Shown here one piece after another: positions 25,283 through 33,671 of a stretch of DNA of 64,000 bases. The DNA comes from Gramella sp. KN1008 (lineage in GTDB: Bacteria > Bacteroidota > Bacteroidia > Flavobacteriales > Flavobacteriaceae). Location: contig NZ_SJDV01000002.1 of the NCBI RefSeq assembly GCF_004332155.1, forward strand, positions 62,001-126,000, in the 5' to 3' direction. The notes beneath the pieces are model-generated. The model saw only the letters and a program-made list of their open reading frames with translations. It was not told the DNA's origin and ran no database searches. Both the position numbers and the translations under genes were made by a program. The number at the start of each line of letters is the position of its first letter. The first letter of the stretch is position 1.

Positions 25283-26494
25283 CTACTTTTTTTCTAAAAG
25301 TGCCATATAGAATCCGTCATAGCCACTTTCGCTTGAAAGTATGGTCTTTTCCTTTTTAAGTGTGAATTCACTTCCTTCCTCAGTTTTCAGGAATTTCTGA
25401 ACCTGTTGCTGGTTTTCAGATGGCAGAATGGAGCAGGTAGCATATACGAGCTTACCTCCGTTCTTTACAATCCTGGAATATTTTTGCAGGATTTCCAACT
25501 GTGTGTTTCGAATATTTTCAAGAAACTCCGGCTGTAATTTCCATTTCGCATCCGGGTTCCGGCTCAAGACACCTAATCCGCTACAGGGAGCATCAATAAG
25601 GACCCTGTCTGCAGTATTATATAGTTTTTTGATCACTTTAGTGGAATCTATACTTCTGGTATCTATATTATGTGCTCCGGCCCGTTTAGCCCGGCGCTTA
25701 AGCTCTTTAAGTTTATTTCCATAAATATCCAAAGCAATTATCTGGCCTTTATTTTCCATCAGTGCGGCAAGATGCAGGGTCTTTCCTCCGGCACCGGCAC
25801 AGGTATCTACCACACGCATTCCGGGTTCTACATTAAGGAATTCGGCTACTCTTTGGGAACTGGCGTCCTGAACTTCGAATAATCCATCCTTGAATGCCTT
25901 TGTTTTGAAAATATTAGCCCGTTCCTTTAATTGAAGCGCTTCAGGATAATTCCTGAGATTTGCAGTTTCTATACCTTCTTCCAGAAGAGTTTCTGCAAGT
26001 TGTTGTGGAGTGGTTTTAAGTTTATTCGCCCTTATAACCACGGGTGCCTGAGTGTTAAGTGCATGTAATTCTTTAGTCCATGTTTTATCTCCCAGTTCTT
26101 TGGCCCCAAGTTCGTCAAGCCAGTCGGGGACAGATTCCCGGTATTTTCTTGTTTTGCTTAATTCGTCAAATTTACCCTTAATTCGCCTTACAGGTGTTGC
26201 TTCAAATTGCGGCCAGTCTGGTAATTTGATTCCTCTAAGTACGCACCACACAGCAAACATTCTAAAGAGGTCTTCCCGTGAAAAAGGCTCTTTTACTTCA
26301 GCTATTTCGGCATAAAGTCTTTTCCATCGCACAATATCATAGGTGGTTTCGGCTATAAAACTTCTATCTCTTGAGCCCCATCGTTTATCTCTTTTCAGAG
26401 TCTTTTCAATCACCTTATCGGCATAGAACCCTTCATTAAATATTTCGGCAAGAGCATCTATAGTGGCAAAAACAAGATTTCTGTGTAGGCGCAT
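25283..26494 (-). CDS. RsmB-like 16S rRNA (cytosine-5) methyltransferase
   Basis: This 403-residue NOL1/NOP2/Sun-family enzyme has an N-terminal NusB-like helical domain (about 1-140) and a Rossmann methyltransferase domain. The AdoMet motif VDTCAGAGGKTLHLAAL is followed by the catalytic motifs DAPCSGLG (motif IV) and YATCSILPSENQQQV (motif VI), with both conserved cysteines. RsmB methylates C967 of E. coli 16S rRNA; the exact target here is inferred. A -7 box TAACTTTG (minus strand 26520-26513) lies 19 bp from the ATG, giving a very short leader. It is divergent from the YCF48-like lipoprotein gene. Confidence 0.88.
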   Translation of the reverse strand: MRLHRNLVFATIDALAEIFNEGFYADKVIEKTLKRDKRWGSRDRSFIAETTYDIVRWKRLYAEIAEVKEPFSREDLFRMFAVWCVLRGIKLPDWPQFEATPVRRIKGKFDELSKTRKYRESVPDWLDELGAKELGDKTWTKELHALNTQAPVVIRANKLKTTPQQLAETLLEEGIETANLRNYPEALQLKERANIFKTKAFKDGLFEVQDASSQRVAEFLNVEPGMRVVDTCAGAGGKTLHLAALMENKGQIIALDIYGNKLKELKRRAKRAGAHNIDTRSIDSTKVIKKLYNTADRVLIDAPCSGLGVLSRNPDAKWKLQPEFLENIRNTQLEILQKYSRIVKNGGKLVYATCSILPSENQQQVQKFLKTEEGSEFTLKKEKTILSSESGYDGFYMALLEKK

Positions 26495-26566
26495 AAATTT
26501 CCTTTAAAGCGGCAAAGTTACGGTTTTTTGAATGGGAAAAATTTATATTTGAAGCAAATTCCTGAT

Positions 26567-27634
26567 ATGAGAAAAATAAGTTTGTTACTGGTTTTAATGG
26601 TTTTCGCCTGCAAAAATGACAATAAGAATAATGAATCTGAAATTGCTGATAACCGAGAGCCAAAATACTTTGAGTCTGTCGAAATGGAGGTGCTGCTCGA
26701 AGATGATTCTTTAAGTGTACGGGCTATTGAGGTAATAGGGCAGAATCTGGCTTTTGCCGGGAATAATGGCAAATATGGTCTATACAACGCAGCGAACAAT
26801 AGCTGGAAGACTAATGTTCAGAAATTTGACACTATTGTTCCTGAATTTCGCGCAGTAGCCAGTACGGCGAACGATTTTTTTATGCTGAGTGTCGCGAATC
26901 CCGCATTACTATATAAGACGGGTGATTCAGGACAAATGGAGCTTGTATATAAAGAGCAAAATGAGAAGGTGTTCTACGATGCCATAGCCTTCTGGAATGA
27001 TATGGAAGGGATCGCTATGGGAGATCCTACCGATTCTTGTATTTCAATAATCATCACCAGAAATGGAGGCAAAAGCTGGAGTAAACTGGATTGTGATAAG
27101 TTACCAGGATCTGATGAAGGTGAAGCTGCCTTTGCAGCGAGCAATTCTAATATTGCTTTAGAAGGGGAGAAGACCTGGATACTTACGGGTGGGGTGAAAT
27201 CGAGAGTCTTTTATTCTCCGGATAAAGGAAAAACCTGGGAAGTTTTTAAAACACCGTTGTTACAGGGCAAGCCAACAACTGGAGGTTACAGTATGGATTT
27301 TTATGACTCCAAAAATGGAATTATAATCGGTGGGGATTATACCAATCCGGAAGGTAATACCGGGAATAAAGCGGTGACAAAAGACGGTGGGAAAACATGG
27401 GAATTGGTTGCCGATGGACAGGCTCCAGGATATAAAAGCAGTGTGAGATATGTTCCAGATTCAAATGCAGAACAGATCCTCGCAACCGGTTTTACGGGAA
27501 TAGAGTATAGCAGGGATGCCGGGAAGAGCTGGAAGAAGCTTTCTGATGAAGGTTTCTATACCCTGAGATTTGTGAACGATTCTACTGCCTATGCAGCCGG
27601 AAAGAACCGTATCGCGAGATTGAGGTTTCGTTAA
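26567..27634 (+). CDS. YCF48/BNR-like beta-propeller lipoprotein
   Basis: This protein has 355 residues from the ATG at 26567. The open frame extends upstream to 26528, but the internal Met gives a clean lipoprotein signal (MRKISLLLVLMVFAC, Cys15), and a -7 box (TATATTTG, 26544-26551) falls inside the longer frame. The mature part is a beta-propeller with Asp-box/BNR repeats such as TRNGGKSWS, SPDKGKTWE, TKDGGKTWE and SRDAGKSWK, as in YCF48 photosystem-assembly factors and 'oxidoreductase' annotations of Bacteroidota. No catalytic residues are evident. It is likely a periplasmic or outer-membrane binding protein of unknown partner. Confidence 0.75.
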   Translation: MRKISLLLVLMVFACKNDNKNNESEIADNREPKYFESVEMEVLLEDDSLSVRAIEVIGQNLAFAGNNGKYGLYNAANNSWKTNVQKFDTIVPEFRAVASTANDFFMLSVANPALLYKTGDSGQMELVYKEQNEKVFYDAIAFWNDMEGIAMGDPTDSCISIIITRNGGKSWSKLDCDKLPGSDEGEAAFAASNSNIALEGEKTWILTGGVKSRVFYSPDKGKTWEVFKTPLLQGKPTTGGYSMDFYDSKNGIIIGGDYTNPEGNTGNKAVTKDGGKTWELVADGQAPGYKSSVRYVPDSNAEQILATGFTGIEYSRDAGKSWKKLSDEGFYTLRFVNDSTAYAAGKNRIARLRFR

Positions 27635-27639
27635 AATGA

Positions 27640-27674
27640 AATAATCCGACAGATATAGAACCTGCCGGATTATT
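27640..27674. terminator. Hairpin between convergent genes, probable terminator
   Basis: The arms AATAATCCGACAG and CTGCCGGATTATT form 13 positions with one mismatch and a 9-nt loop. The minus strand continues TTCATTTTAAC and the plus strand has no clear T-tract, so it is most likely the terminator of the minus-strand sigma operon. Confidence 0.5.
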
Positions 27675-27714
27675 CACTACTAACTAACCAAAAAACTAAA
27701 TATGAATAGTAAAA

Positions 27715-28167
27715 CTACTCACTGCTATTTGCATCTTTACGCTCTTTTTTTGAGCGATATTCTTTTATAAGCTTTTTATGGAATTCATCTTCCAGTTTGT
27801 GCATCTTGATAATATCCTTAGCTGAAATGATCTCTTTAAGATCCCTAAACAGCTGTTTTTTAATCTTATATTCCTCGTTCTCCACGCTGAGAAATTCATT
27901 TAAAAGCTCATTCGCCTGAGCCTCGTTGATGCACTCAACATTCTCAATATCTATATGTTCACGCTTGTGAAGATCACGTCTGGCCTTTTCGTACCTGTTA
28001 TAAATAGGCCAGAACTTTTGTGCCACTTTATCATTAAGATTAAGTTCCTGCGTAAAATATGCCACCTTAAGGGCTTTTATTTGTTCCCATTTCTCACTGT
28101 CTGAATCCTGGGCTATCGCAGCCGGAACAGTAAGGAAGACTAAAAATATGATTATTAATTTTTTCAT
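27715..28167 (-). CDS. Small periplasmic helical protein of a sigma-factor operon
   Basis: This 150-residue protein has a signal peptide (1-19, ending AIAQ). The mature part is almost entirely charged alpha-helix with a LNLNDKVAQKFWPIYNRYEKAR segment (LNLNDKVAQKFW, then PIYNRYEKAR) and further heptad-like stretches. Layout and size recall Spy/CpxP-type periplasmic proteins, which monitor envelope stress or act as chaperones, though the LTxxQ motif is not clearly present. It is the third gene after an ECF sigma factor and its putative anti-sigma, starting 3 bp after the latter's stop. It is probably a target or sensor of that system. Confidence 0.7.
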   Translation of the reverse strand: MKKLIIIFLVFLTVPAAIAQDSDSEKWEQIKALKVAYFTQELNLNDKVAQKFWPIYNRYEKARRDLHKREHIDIENVECINEAQANELLNEFLSVENEEYKIKKQLFRDLKEIISAKDIIKMHKLEDEFHKKLIKEYRSKKERKDANSSE

Positions 28168-28170
28168 GAT

Positions 28171-28701
28171 CTATTCTAAAATATAGCTAGGGTCCTCAAT
28201 ATTTTTATCAATATAATCCATAACCGTTTCAGGGTTTACAGAATAGAAATCAGAATCATCAATAAGCTTACCATCCTTCAAAATTAAATCAGAATAATCT
28301 GAGGTATTAAGATCTATAAAGCCCATTTCATATCCCTGATCGATATAATTCTCCATTATCGAAATTTCAATATCACCCCAGCCCACCGGTTGATCTGATG
28401 TGGTCTGGAAGAAGTTGCCCAACATGAGAATGAATATTGCCGCCACAGCAGCTGCATAGAAAAGGTATTCCTTTCTGAAAATACTTATAACAGGAGTACT
28501 GTCTTTAGTTTTTTGCAGGATCTTTTCTTCCAGGGTATCAAAATATCCGTCGGGAACTGCAAATCCACTCTGAGTAACAGGAAGTTTCACGGCTTCCTGC
28601 TCTTCGAGCTTACGCATCATTCTCTCTTCAAAGTTGTCAAAGTAATCTTTTGGGACCTTGAAGCCAGAATTCTTAGGATATTTTGATTTATCGGTCTTCA
28701 T
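28171..28701 (-). CDS. Putative membrane anti-sigma factor with duplicated GFxVPxxYFD motif
   Basis: This 176-residue protein has one transmembrane helix (about 79-98, FYAAAVAAIFILMLGNFF). The cytoplasmic N-terminal part contains two copies of a roughly 23-residue unit: residues 13-35 begin GFKVPKDYFDNFEERM and residues 46-68 begin GFAVPDGYFDTLEEKI. The periplasmic C-terminus is acidic. It lies directly after an ECF sigma gene (31 bp), the usual place for an anti-sigma, but no canonical zinc-binding or RskA/FecR domain is seen. The duplicated motif is a candidate sigma-binding element. The assignment is by context. Confidence 0.6.
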   Translation of the reverse strand: MKTDKSKYPKNSGFKVPKDYFDNFEERMMRKLEEQEAVKLPVTQSGFAVPDGYFDTLEEKILQKTKDSTPVISIFRKEYLFYAAAVAAIFILMLGNFFQTTSDQPVGWGDIEISIMENYIDQGYEMGFIDLNTSDYSDLILKDGKLIDDSDFYSVNPETVMDYIDKNIEDPSYILE

Positions 28702-28732
28702 CGTTTCTTTGACTATAAGTTTTTCTAATGGT

Positions 28733-29278
28733 TTAATTAGTTTTTAAATATTCTTCAATTTTTTTTGCTGCATGATGATAAGAAGCCTTAAGAGCTCCTT
28801 CGCTGGTTTCCAGGATCTCAGCCATTTCCCGGTATTTTAGCTCTTCAAAATATTTCATATTGAATACCTGTTGCTGTTTTGCAGGCAACATAGCAATGGC
28901 CTTCTGTAATTTTAATTGTATTTCATTTCCTTCAAAATATACATCGCTTTCCAGATTATCCAGAATCTGGTTTTGTAATTCTTCAGAGGTTATTTGGGAC
29001 CTTCTGGCTTTTTTATTGAGAAAAGTAATTGATTCGTTAGTGGCTATCCTGTACATCCAGCTGTATAGTTTACTATCGCCTTTAAACTGCTTAATGTTTC
29101 TATACACCTTGAGAAAGGTATTCTGGAGTATGTCGTCCGTATCATTATGATCCTTTACTATATTACGTATATGCCAGTACAGGCGCTCCTTATATTGCGC
29201 TATAAGTTCCCTGAAAGCTTCCTGTGAGGTTGAGCTGTCTTTCAGACGTTCTATAAATGGATCTTCGGCGTTTTGCAA
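28733..29278 (-). CDS. ECF RNA polymerase sigma factor
   Basis: This 181-residue sigma-70 family protein has region 2 at about 20-90 (IVKDHNDTDDILQNTFLKVY, then FKGDSKLYSWMYRIATNES) and region 4 at about 125-178 (LPAKQQQVFNMKYFEELKYREMAEILETSEGALK, given as LPAKQQQVFNMKYFEEL and KYREMAEILETSEGALK). Regions 1.1 and 3 are absent, which defines the ECF group. It heads a three-gene operon with a putative membrane anti-sigma and a periplasmic helical protein, which suggests envelope-stress control. A housekeeping-type promoter is visible 33 bp upstream (29311-29340). Confidence 0.92.
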   Translation of the reverse strand: MQNAEDPFIERLKDSSTSQEAFRELIAQYKERLYWHIRNIVKDHNDTDDILQNTFLKVYRNIKQFKGDSKLYSWMYRIATNESITFLNKKARRSQITSEELQNQILDNLESDVYFEGNEIQLKLQKAIAMLPAKQQQVFNMKYFEELKYREMAEILETSEGALKASYHHAAKKIEEYLKTN

Positions 29279-29310
29279 GATTCTGTGATTAATATTTTAG
29301 ATCAGGGCGT

Positions 29311-29340
29311 TAAAGGTATTGAAAAGCTAACATCTTCAAA
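29311..29340 (-). promoter_or_regulatory. Promoter of the ECF sigma operon
   Basis: On the minus strand TTTG (29340-29337), an 18-nt spacer and TACCTTTA (29318-29311) closely match the Bacteroidota consensus. The -7 box ends 32 bp before the sigma ATG. Confidence 0.5.
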
Positions 29341-29438
29341 AAGGAAAATTTTTAATACCAATAAGTAAGAAAAGTACTTCAAAATACTATATATGAATCG
29401 ATAAAATACCTTTTTACCTGACAAAAAACATTTTTTGC

Positions 29439-29598
29439 TTGTTTAAATCAAACTTTATTGTATCTTTACTTCAACAAATGATTTAATCTTTTTTTGCCCC
29501 AAAAAATCGAATTAGATCTCATTATTTTCATTTGCCCCAAAGTGGAAATAATTTTTAATAAAAAATGGATGATACCTACTTTTATCATCCATTTTTTT
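29439..29598 (+). ncRNA. Candidate small RNA or attenuated leader
   Basis: This lies in a 377-bp gene-free stretch (29279-29655). On the plus strand TTG (29439-29441), a 19-nt spacer and TATCTTTA (29461-29468) form a plausible promoter, predicting a start near 29475. About 120 nt later comes a 14-bp perfect hairpin with a T-run (29561-29598). Between them are two copies of TTTGCCCCAAA (29493-29503, 29531-29541), each able to fold into a hairpin that exposes CCC in its loop; the second sits on a further 10-bp stem (29521-29530/29543-29552, one G-U). No ORF of useful length lies inside. It could be a free sRNA or a terminated leader of the gene at 29656. The rest of the gap holds only the divergent sigma promoter and AT-rich sequence. 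Confidence 0.5.
29561..29598 (+). terminator. Strong rho-independent terminator in a gene-free region
   Basis: The arms AAAAATGGATGATA and TATCATCCATTTTT pair perfectly over 14 bp with an 8-nt loop and run into TTTTTTT. No annotated gene ends upstream on this strand, which is why a small RNA or attenuator is proposed. Confidence 0.8.
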
Positions 29599-29655
29599 AT
29601 TTCTTAAATTTAAACAAAGAAGTTTTAATTTTAAAAGGCATAAAAAATATACACT

Positions 29656-30012
29656 ATGAAAAAGTTTTGTTTCGTATCCATGTTGCTGATCTTTTTTATT
29701 TCATTCTCAGCCAACGCTCAGAATTCTTTCAACGATATTAAGGTAGGGGAAACTCTGATTATTCAGGATTCTGAACAATATCAGTATTCCCACATCGATT
29801 TTCCCAGGCCTAATTTTATAATCAAAACAGGAGGGATTGCTGATTATAAAAAATTAGTCGGAACCAGGGTAGTGGTTACCCGTATAGAAACTGAAGGTGA
29901 AGAGACCAGGGTAAGCCTGAAAAGGAAGGATGGTAAAAAATTCTTTGGAAGTTTCGCACTGGTAAGCGCAAATCTCGAAAAAGCGATTACATCGGGGGAA
30001 TTAAAAAGATAG
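29656..30012 (+). CDS. Small secreted protein of unknown function
   Basis: This 118-residue protein has a signal peptide (1-21, ending SANAQ). The mature part is a small basic domain with alternating hydrophobic residues (VGETLIIQDSEQYQYSHIDF, TRVVVTRIETEGEETRVSLK), probably a beta-barrel or beta-sandwich. No cysteine, lipobox or known motif is seen. The ATG lies 58 bp after a strong terminator hairpin (29561-29598), so expression may depend on read-through from an upstream promoter. A bidirectional terminator follows. I do not recognise the family. Confidence 0.65.
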   Translation: MKKFCFVSMLLIFFISFSANAQNSFNDIKVGETLIIQDSEQYQYSHIDFPRPNFIIKTGGIADYKKLVGTRVVVTRIETEGEETRVSLKRKDGKKFFGSFALVSANLEKAITSGELKR

Positions 30013-30029
30013 CAGGTTAAAGTATAATA

Positions 30030-30057
30030 AAAATGCCCGGGATCCCGGGCATTTTTA
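30030..30057. terminator. Bidirectional rho-independent terminator
   Basis: The fully palindromic stem around AAATGCCCGGGATCCCGGG...CATTT is flanked by A- and T-runs. It separates the small secreted protein gene (plus) from the convergent ABC exporter gene (minus). Confidence 0.85.
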
Positions 30058-31881
30058 TTAGTCGAAAGATTGCATTTCAACCAGTTTCCTGTAGGTGCCG
30101 TTTGCTGAGATCAGTTCCTGATGCTTTCCCTGTTCTACAATCTCACCTCGTTGCATTACCACTATATTATCAGCATTCTGAATGGTAGACAGTCTATGGG
30201 CAATGACTACCGAGGTACGGTTCTTCATCATATTTTCCAGGGCTTTTTGTACCAGTTTTTCACTTTCGGTATCCAGTGCTGATGTTGCTTCATCCAGTAT
30301 CATAACCGGTGGATTCTTTAAAACAGCCCTTGCAATGGAGAGGCGTTGTTTTTGACCGCCACTTAATTTATTTCCACTGTCACCAATATTGGTATCCAGT
30401 TGTTGTGGCAGGTCTTTTACAAATTCCCAGGCATTTGCTACTTTCAATGCCTCGATGATCTCTTCATCGCTAGCGTCATTTTTTCCAAGGGAAACATTGT
30501 TTCTAATAGTATCATTAAATAGGATGGAATCCTGCGTTACCAACCCCATAAGGTCTCTTAAAGATGCTTTTTTGATATCGCGAATATCTGTACCGTCAAT
30601 TTTAATACTGCCGTCGTTTACATCATAAAACCTTGTGATAAGGTTGGCAATTGTAGATTTTCCTGAACCGGACTTTCCTACTAGTGCTATTGTGCGGCCC
30701 TTTGGTACTTTTATACTGAAATTCTTCAGAACACTTTCCTTTTCATAGCTGAAGCTTACATTCTCAATGCTGATCTCGTTCTCAAATTCCTTCTTATCAA
30801 TTGCATTTGGCGCATCGGTAAGGTTTGATGGAGTTTCCAGCACGTCCAGGATACGTTCAGCAGCAGCATTACCCTTCTTCACGCTATAGGAGGCCTTGGA
30901 AATCTGTTTGGCCGGAGTAAGGATGTTGTAGGCCAGACCAAGAAAGGCTATAAAAGTTGCCGCGTCCAGGGTTCCTTCAACCAGCACCATATTCCCTCCA
31001 AACCACAAAATGATAACGATCACAAATATTCCCAGAAATTCACTCGTGGGAGAAGCCAGATTCTGACGGTTAACCAGCTTATTAAGAATGGAATTCAACC
31101 TGTTTGTGGATTCCTGAAACCTGGAATAGAATTTTTTTTCGGCATTAAAGCCCTTAACGATCTTAAGACTGGATAATGTTTCTTCCACTATACTCAGAAA
31201 ATGTCCGTTTTCTTCCTGTGCCAGGTTCGATTGTTTCTTTAACTGTTTGCCAATCAGAGAAATTATAAATCCCGAGATAGGAAGAAATATAAAGACAAAA
31301 AGCGTAAGCTTGGCGCTCATCATCAGCATCGCGATGATCGTAAAAAGGATGGTTAGCGGTTCCCTTACAATTAGCTCAAGAATGGATAAAAATGAAGTCT
31401 GGACTTCATTAACATCAGCTGTGATACGCGAAATAGTGTCTCCCTTTCTTTTTTCTGAAAAATAGGAGACAGGCAGTTCCAGGATCTTTTTATAGACCGT
31501 ATCTCTGAGATCTCTTAGCACTCCATTTCGCAGAAATGTAAGGAAAAACGAACTCAGGTATCCGAACAGGTTCTTTAGAAAGAACAAAAGCACCACAATA
31601 CCACAAATAAAGACAAGAGCGGCAACTTCATCTTCATTGACTTTCTGAGTTACATAATAATTGAAATGATTAACTGCATAGTCCTTTATACCCGCAATAC
31701 CATCCCATTCGGGTTTGGCGGCAACCCTTTTCGTTTTGTCAAAGAGTACCTGAATCACCGGTATCAATGCGATAAACGAAAGGGTACTGAAGACCGCGTA
31801 TAAAATATTGCAAATAATATTCAGTATCGCGAATTGTTTATAAGGGATCGCGAACTGTAGTATTTTCCGGAAATAGGTCAT
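30058..31881 (-). CDS. MsbA-like ABC exporter (fused permease and ATPase)
   Basis: This 607-residue half-transporter has six transmembrane helices in residues about 15-320 and an ATPase domain at 355-607. The ATPase carries Walker A GKSGSGKST, signature LSGGQKQRLS, Walker B VMILDEATSALD and the H-loop in IAHRLST. Homodimers of this type export lipids or drugs; in Bacteroidota the closest functional model is MsbA, the lipid A flippase, but substrate cannot be read from sequence. It follows a phosphohexomutase gene by 10 bp and probably shares its transcript. Confidence 0.88.
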   Translation of the reverse strand: MTYFRKILQFAIPYKQFAILNIICNILYAVFSTLSFIALIPVIQVLFDKTKRVAAKPEWDGIAGIKDYAVNHFNYYVTQKVNEDEVAALVFICGIVVLLFFLKNLFGYLSSFFLTFLRNGVLRDLRDTVYKKILELPVSYFSEKRKGDTISRITADVNEVQTSFLSILELIVREPLTILFTIIAMLMMSAKLTLFVFIFLPISGFIISLIGKQLKKQSNLAQEENGHFLSIVEETLSSLKIVKGFNAEKKFYSRFQESTNRLNSILNKLVNRQNLASPTSEFLGIFVIVIILWFGGNMVLVEGTLDAATFIAFLGLAYNILTPAKQISKASYSVKKGNAAAERILDVLETPSNLTDAPNAIDKKEFENEISIENVSFSYEKESVLKNFSIKVPKGRTIALVGKSGSGKSTIANLITRFYDVNDGSIKIDGTDIRDIKKASLRDLMGLVTQDSILFNDTIRNNVSLGKNDASDEEIIEALKVANAWEFVKDLPQQLDTNIGDSGNKLSGGQKQRLSIARAVLKNPPVMILDEATSALDTESEKLVQKALENMMKNRTSVVIAHRLSTIQNADNIVVMQRGEIVEQGKHQELISANGTYRKLVEMQSFD

Positions 31882-31891
31882 TTAAAAACAG

Positions 31892-33622
31892 TTAGCCCAG
31901 TTTAAGTTCCTGTTTGATACGGGCAATTTTATCACTCAGTTTCTGATTTTCCTCAGCATAGTCTTCTATAGATTCCAATTCGGTATTCACACTGAAGTAG
32001 AATTTGATCTTTGGTTCTGTTCCACTAGGCCTTGCGGCTATCTTGGTGCCATTTTCAGTATAATAAATAAGCACATTGGACTTGGGGATATCTATGGTAT
32101 TTTCGGTATGGTCAAGGGTGTTCTTTGAAACGGAAGACTTATAATCTTCTACAAGGACAACCTTTTCTCCATCAATTTCCTCCCATGGATTCCCTCTAAG
32201 ATCTATCAGCATTTGTTTTATCTCCTTTTCTCCTTCAATCCCTTTTTTTACTAAAGAAATTAGCTCTTCTCTATAAAGACCGTATCTGGTATAAAGTTCA
32301 AGCAGTTTTTTATAAAAGGAGCTCCCTTCCGCCTTCATTGTAGCGGCGATCTCACATGCGAGTAGGGTAGCGGTAACCGCATCCTTGTCTCTTACAAACT
32401 CACCTACCATGTAGCCAAAACTTTCTTCACCGCCCCCAATAAAATCAAGTTCAGGGTGATCTTTGATCAGTTTTGCGATCCATTTAAAGCCGGTAAGCAC
32501 CTCCATATATTCAACACCGTAATCTTCCACCAGGTTTTTTAGCATAGGTGTGGATACGATGGTAGAGGCTACAAATTCGTTTCCATTTATTCTACCTTCT
32601 TTCTTCCATTGCTCTAAAAGGAACCAGGTCATGACCAGCATGGTTTGATTTCCGTTCAGCAGAATCATTTCACCATTTAGATCCCTTACGGCAACTCCGA
32701 GCCTGTCACAATCAGGGTCCGTTCCTATGACGATATCGGCATTTTGCTTTTCCGCCAGTTCAAGAGCCATTTTAAGAGCTTCGGGTTCTTCAGGGTTAGG
32801 AGACTCTACAGTTGGGAAATTTCCATTGGGTTCCTTTTGTTCTTCTACAAGGGAAACAGTTGTGAAACCAGCTTTTTGCAATACCTCAGGAACCATGGTG
32901 ATCGAAGTGCCATGTAGAGAAGTAAAAACGACTTTTAGGTTTTCCCTGGCGGATGCCGGAATATTAAAACTTCCGTTCTTTACCGAAGCTTCTGCAAAAG
33001 CTTCGTCTACCTCTGAGTCTATTTTCTGTATAAGGTCCTCGTTCGCGTTGAAATTAATTGCATCATATTCCAGGCTGTTAATGGTTTCTACCAGTTCTGT
33101 ATCCTGTGGTGGAACCAGTTGGCCGCCATCCTCCCAGTAAACTTTATATCCGTTATACTCTGGCGGATTATGACTTGCGGTTAAAACAATCCCGCACTGA
33201 CAGTTAAGTTTTTTTACAGCGAATGAAAGCTCCGGGGTAGGTCTTAATTCCGAAAAAAGATAAACTTTGATACCATTAGCTGAGAATACATCAGCTACTA
33301 CTTTCGCCAGTTTCTGACTGTTATTACGGCAATCGTAAGCGATGGCCACTTTTATTTCCTGATCGGGAAATGATCGTTTTAAGTAATCTGATAAGCCCTG
33401 GGTATTCTTTCCTAGAGTGTATCTATTAATGCGGTTGGTACCCACACCCATAACACCACGCATTCCTCCGGTTCCGAATTCAGCATTCTTATAGAAGCTT
33501 TCCTCCAGCTCTTTTGGGTTTTCTTTTATCAAACGGTTTATTTCGTCCTTGGTTTCGGTGTCGAATATATCGGTAAGCCAGGCTTTGGCCTTTTTAAGAA
33601 TATCAGGGTTAACTGTAGGCAT
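31892..33622 (-). CDS. Phosphohexomutase (phosphoglucomutase/phosphomannomutase family)
   Basis: This 576-residue alpha-D-phosphohexomutase interconverts 1- and 6-phosphosugars. The phosphoserine loop TASHNPPEYNGYKVYW (about 145-160) carries the active Ser. The metal-binding loop DPDCDRLG, the sugar loop GGEESFGYMVG and the C-terminal phosphate loop RPSGTEPKIKFY are all present. The length of about 575 residues fits the PGM2/PMM-like subfamily that uses glucose-1-phosphate or related sugars. A -7 box TATTTTTG (minus strand 33650-33643) lies 21 bp from the start. It is followed 10 bp later by the MsbA-like exporter, so it may supply precursors for surface glycans. Confidence 0.92.
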   Translation of the reverse strand: MPTVNPDILKKAKAWLTDIFDTETKDEINRLIKENPKELEESFYKNAEFGTGGMRGVMGVGTNRINRYTLGKNTQGLSDYLKRSFPDQEIKVAIAYDCRNNSQKLAKVVADVFSANGIKVYLFSELRPTPELSFAVKKLNCQCGIVLTASHNPPEYNGYKVYWEDGGQLVPPQDTELVETINSLEYDAINFNANEDLIQKIDSEVDEAFAEASVKNGSFNIPASARENLKVVFTSLHGTSITMVPEVLQKAGFTTVSLVEEQKEPNGNFPTVESPNPEEPEALKMALELAEKQNADIVIGTDPDCDRLGVAVRDLNGEMILLNGNQTMLVMTWFLLEQWKKEGRINGNEFVASTIVSTPMLKNLVEDYGVEYMEVLTGFKWIAKLIKDHPELDFIGGGEESFGYMVGEFVRDKDAVTATLLACEIAATMKAEGSSFYKKLLELYTRYGLYREELISLVKKGIEGEKEIKQMLIDLRGNPWEEIDGEKVVLVEDYKSSVSKNTLDHTENTIDIPKSNVLIYYTENGTKIAARPSGTEPKIKFYFSVNTELESIEDYAEENQKLSDKIARIKQELKLG

Positions 33623-33671
33623 AATTTAATTTTTTTGCTTAGCAAAAATAAACATTAATCCGGGAAAGCTC

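Noticed and set aside
27675..27767. Plus-strand leader-like CTAACTAACCAAAAAACTAAATATG with a 22-codon frame
   Set aside because: It resembles flavobacterial 5' leaders, but the frame is short, overlaps the 3' end of the periplasmic-protein gene in antisense and shows no family match; a chance or relic sequence.
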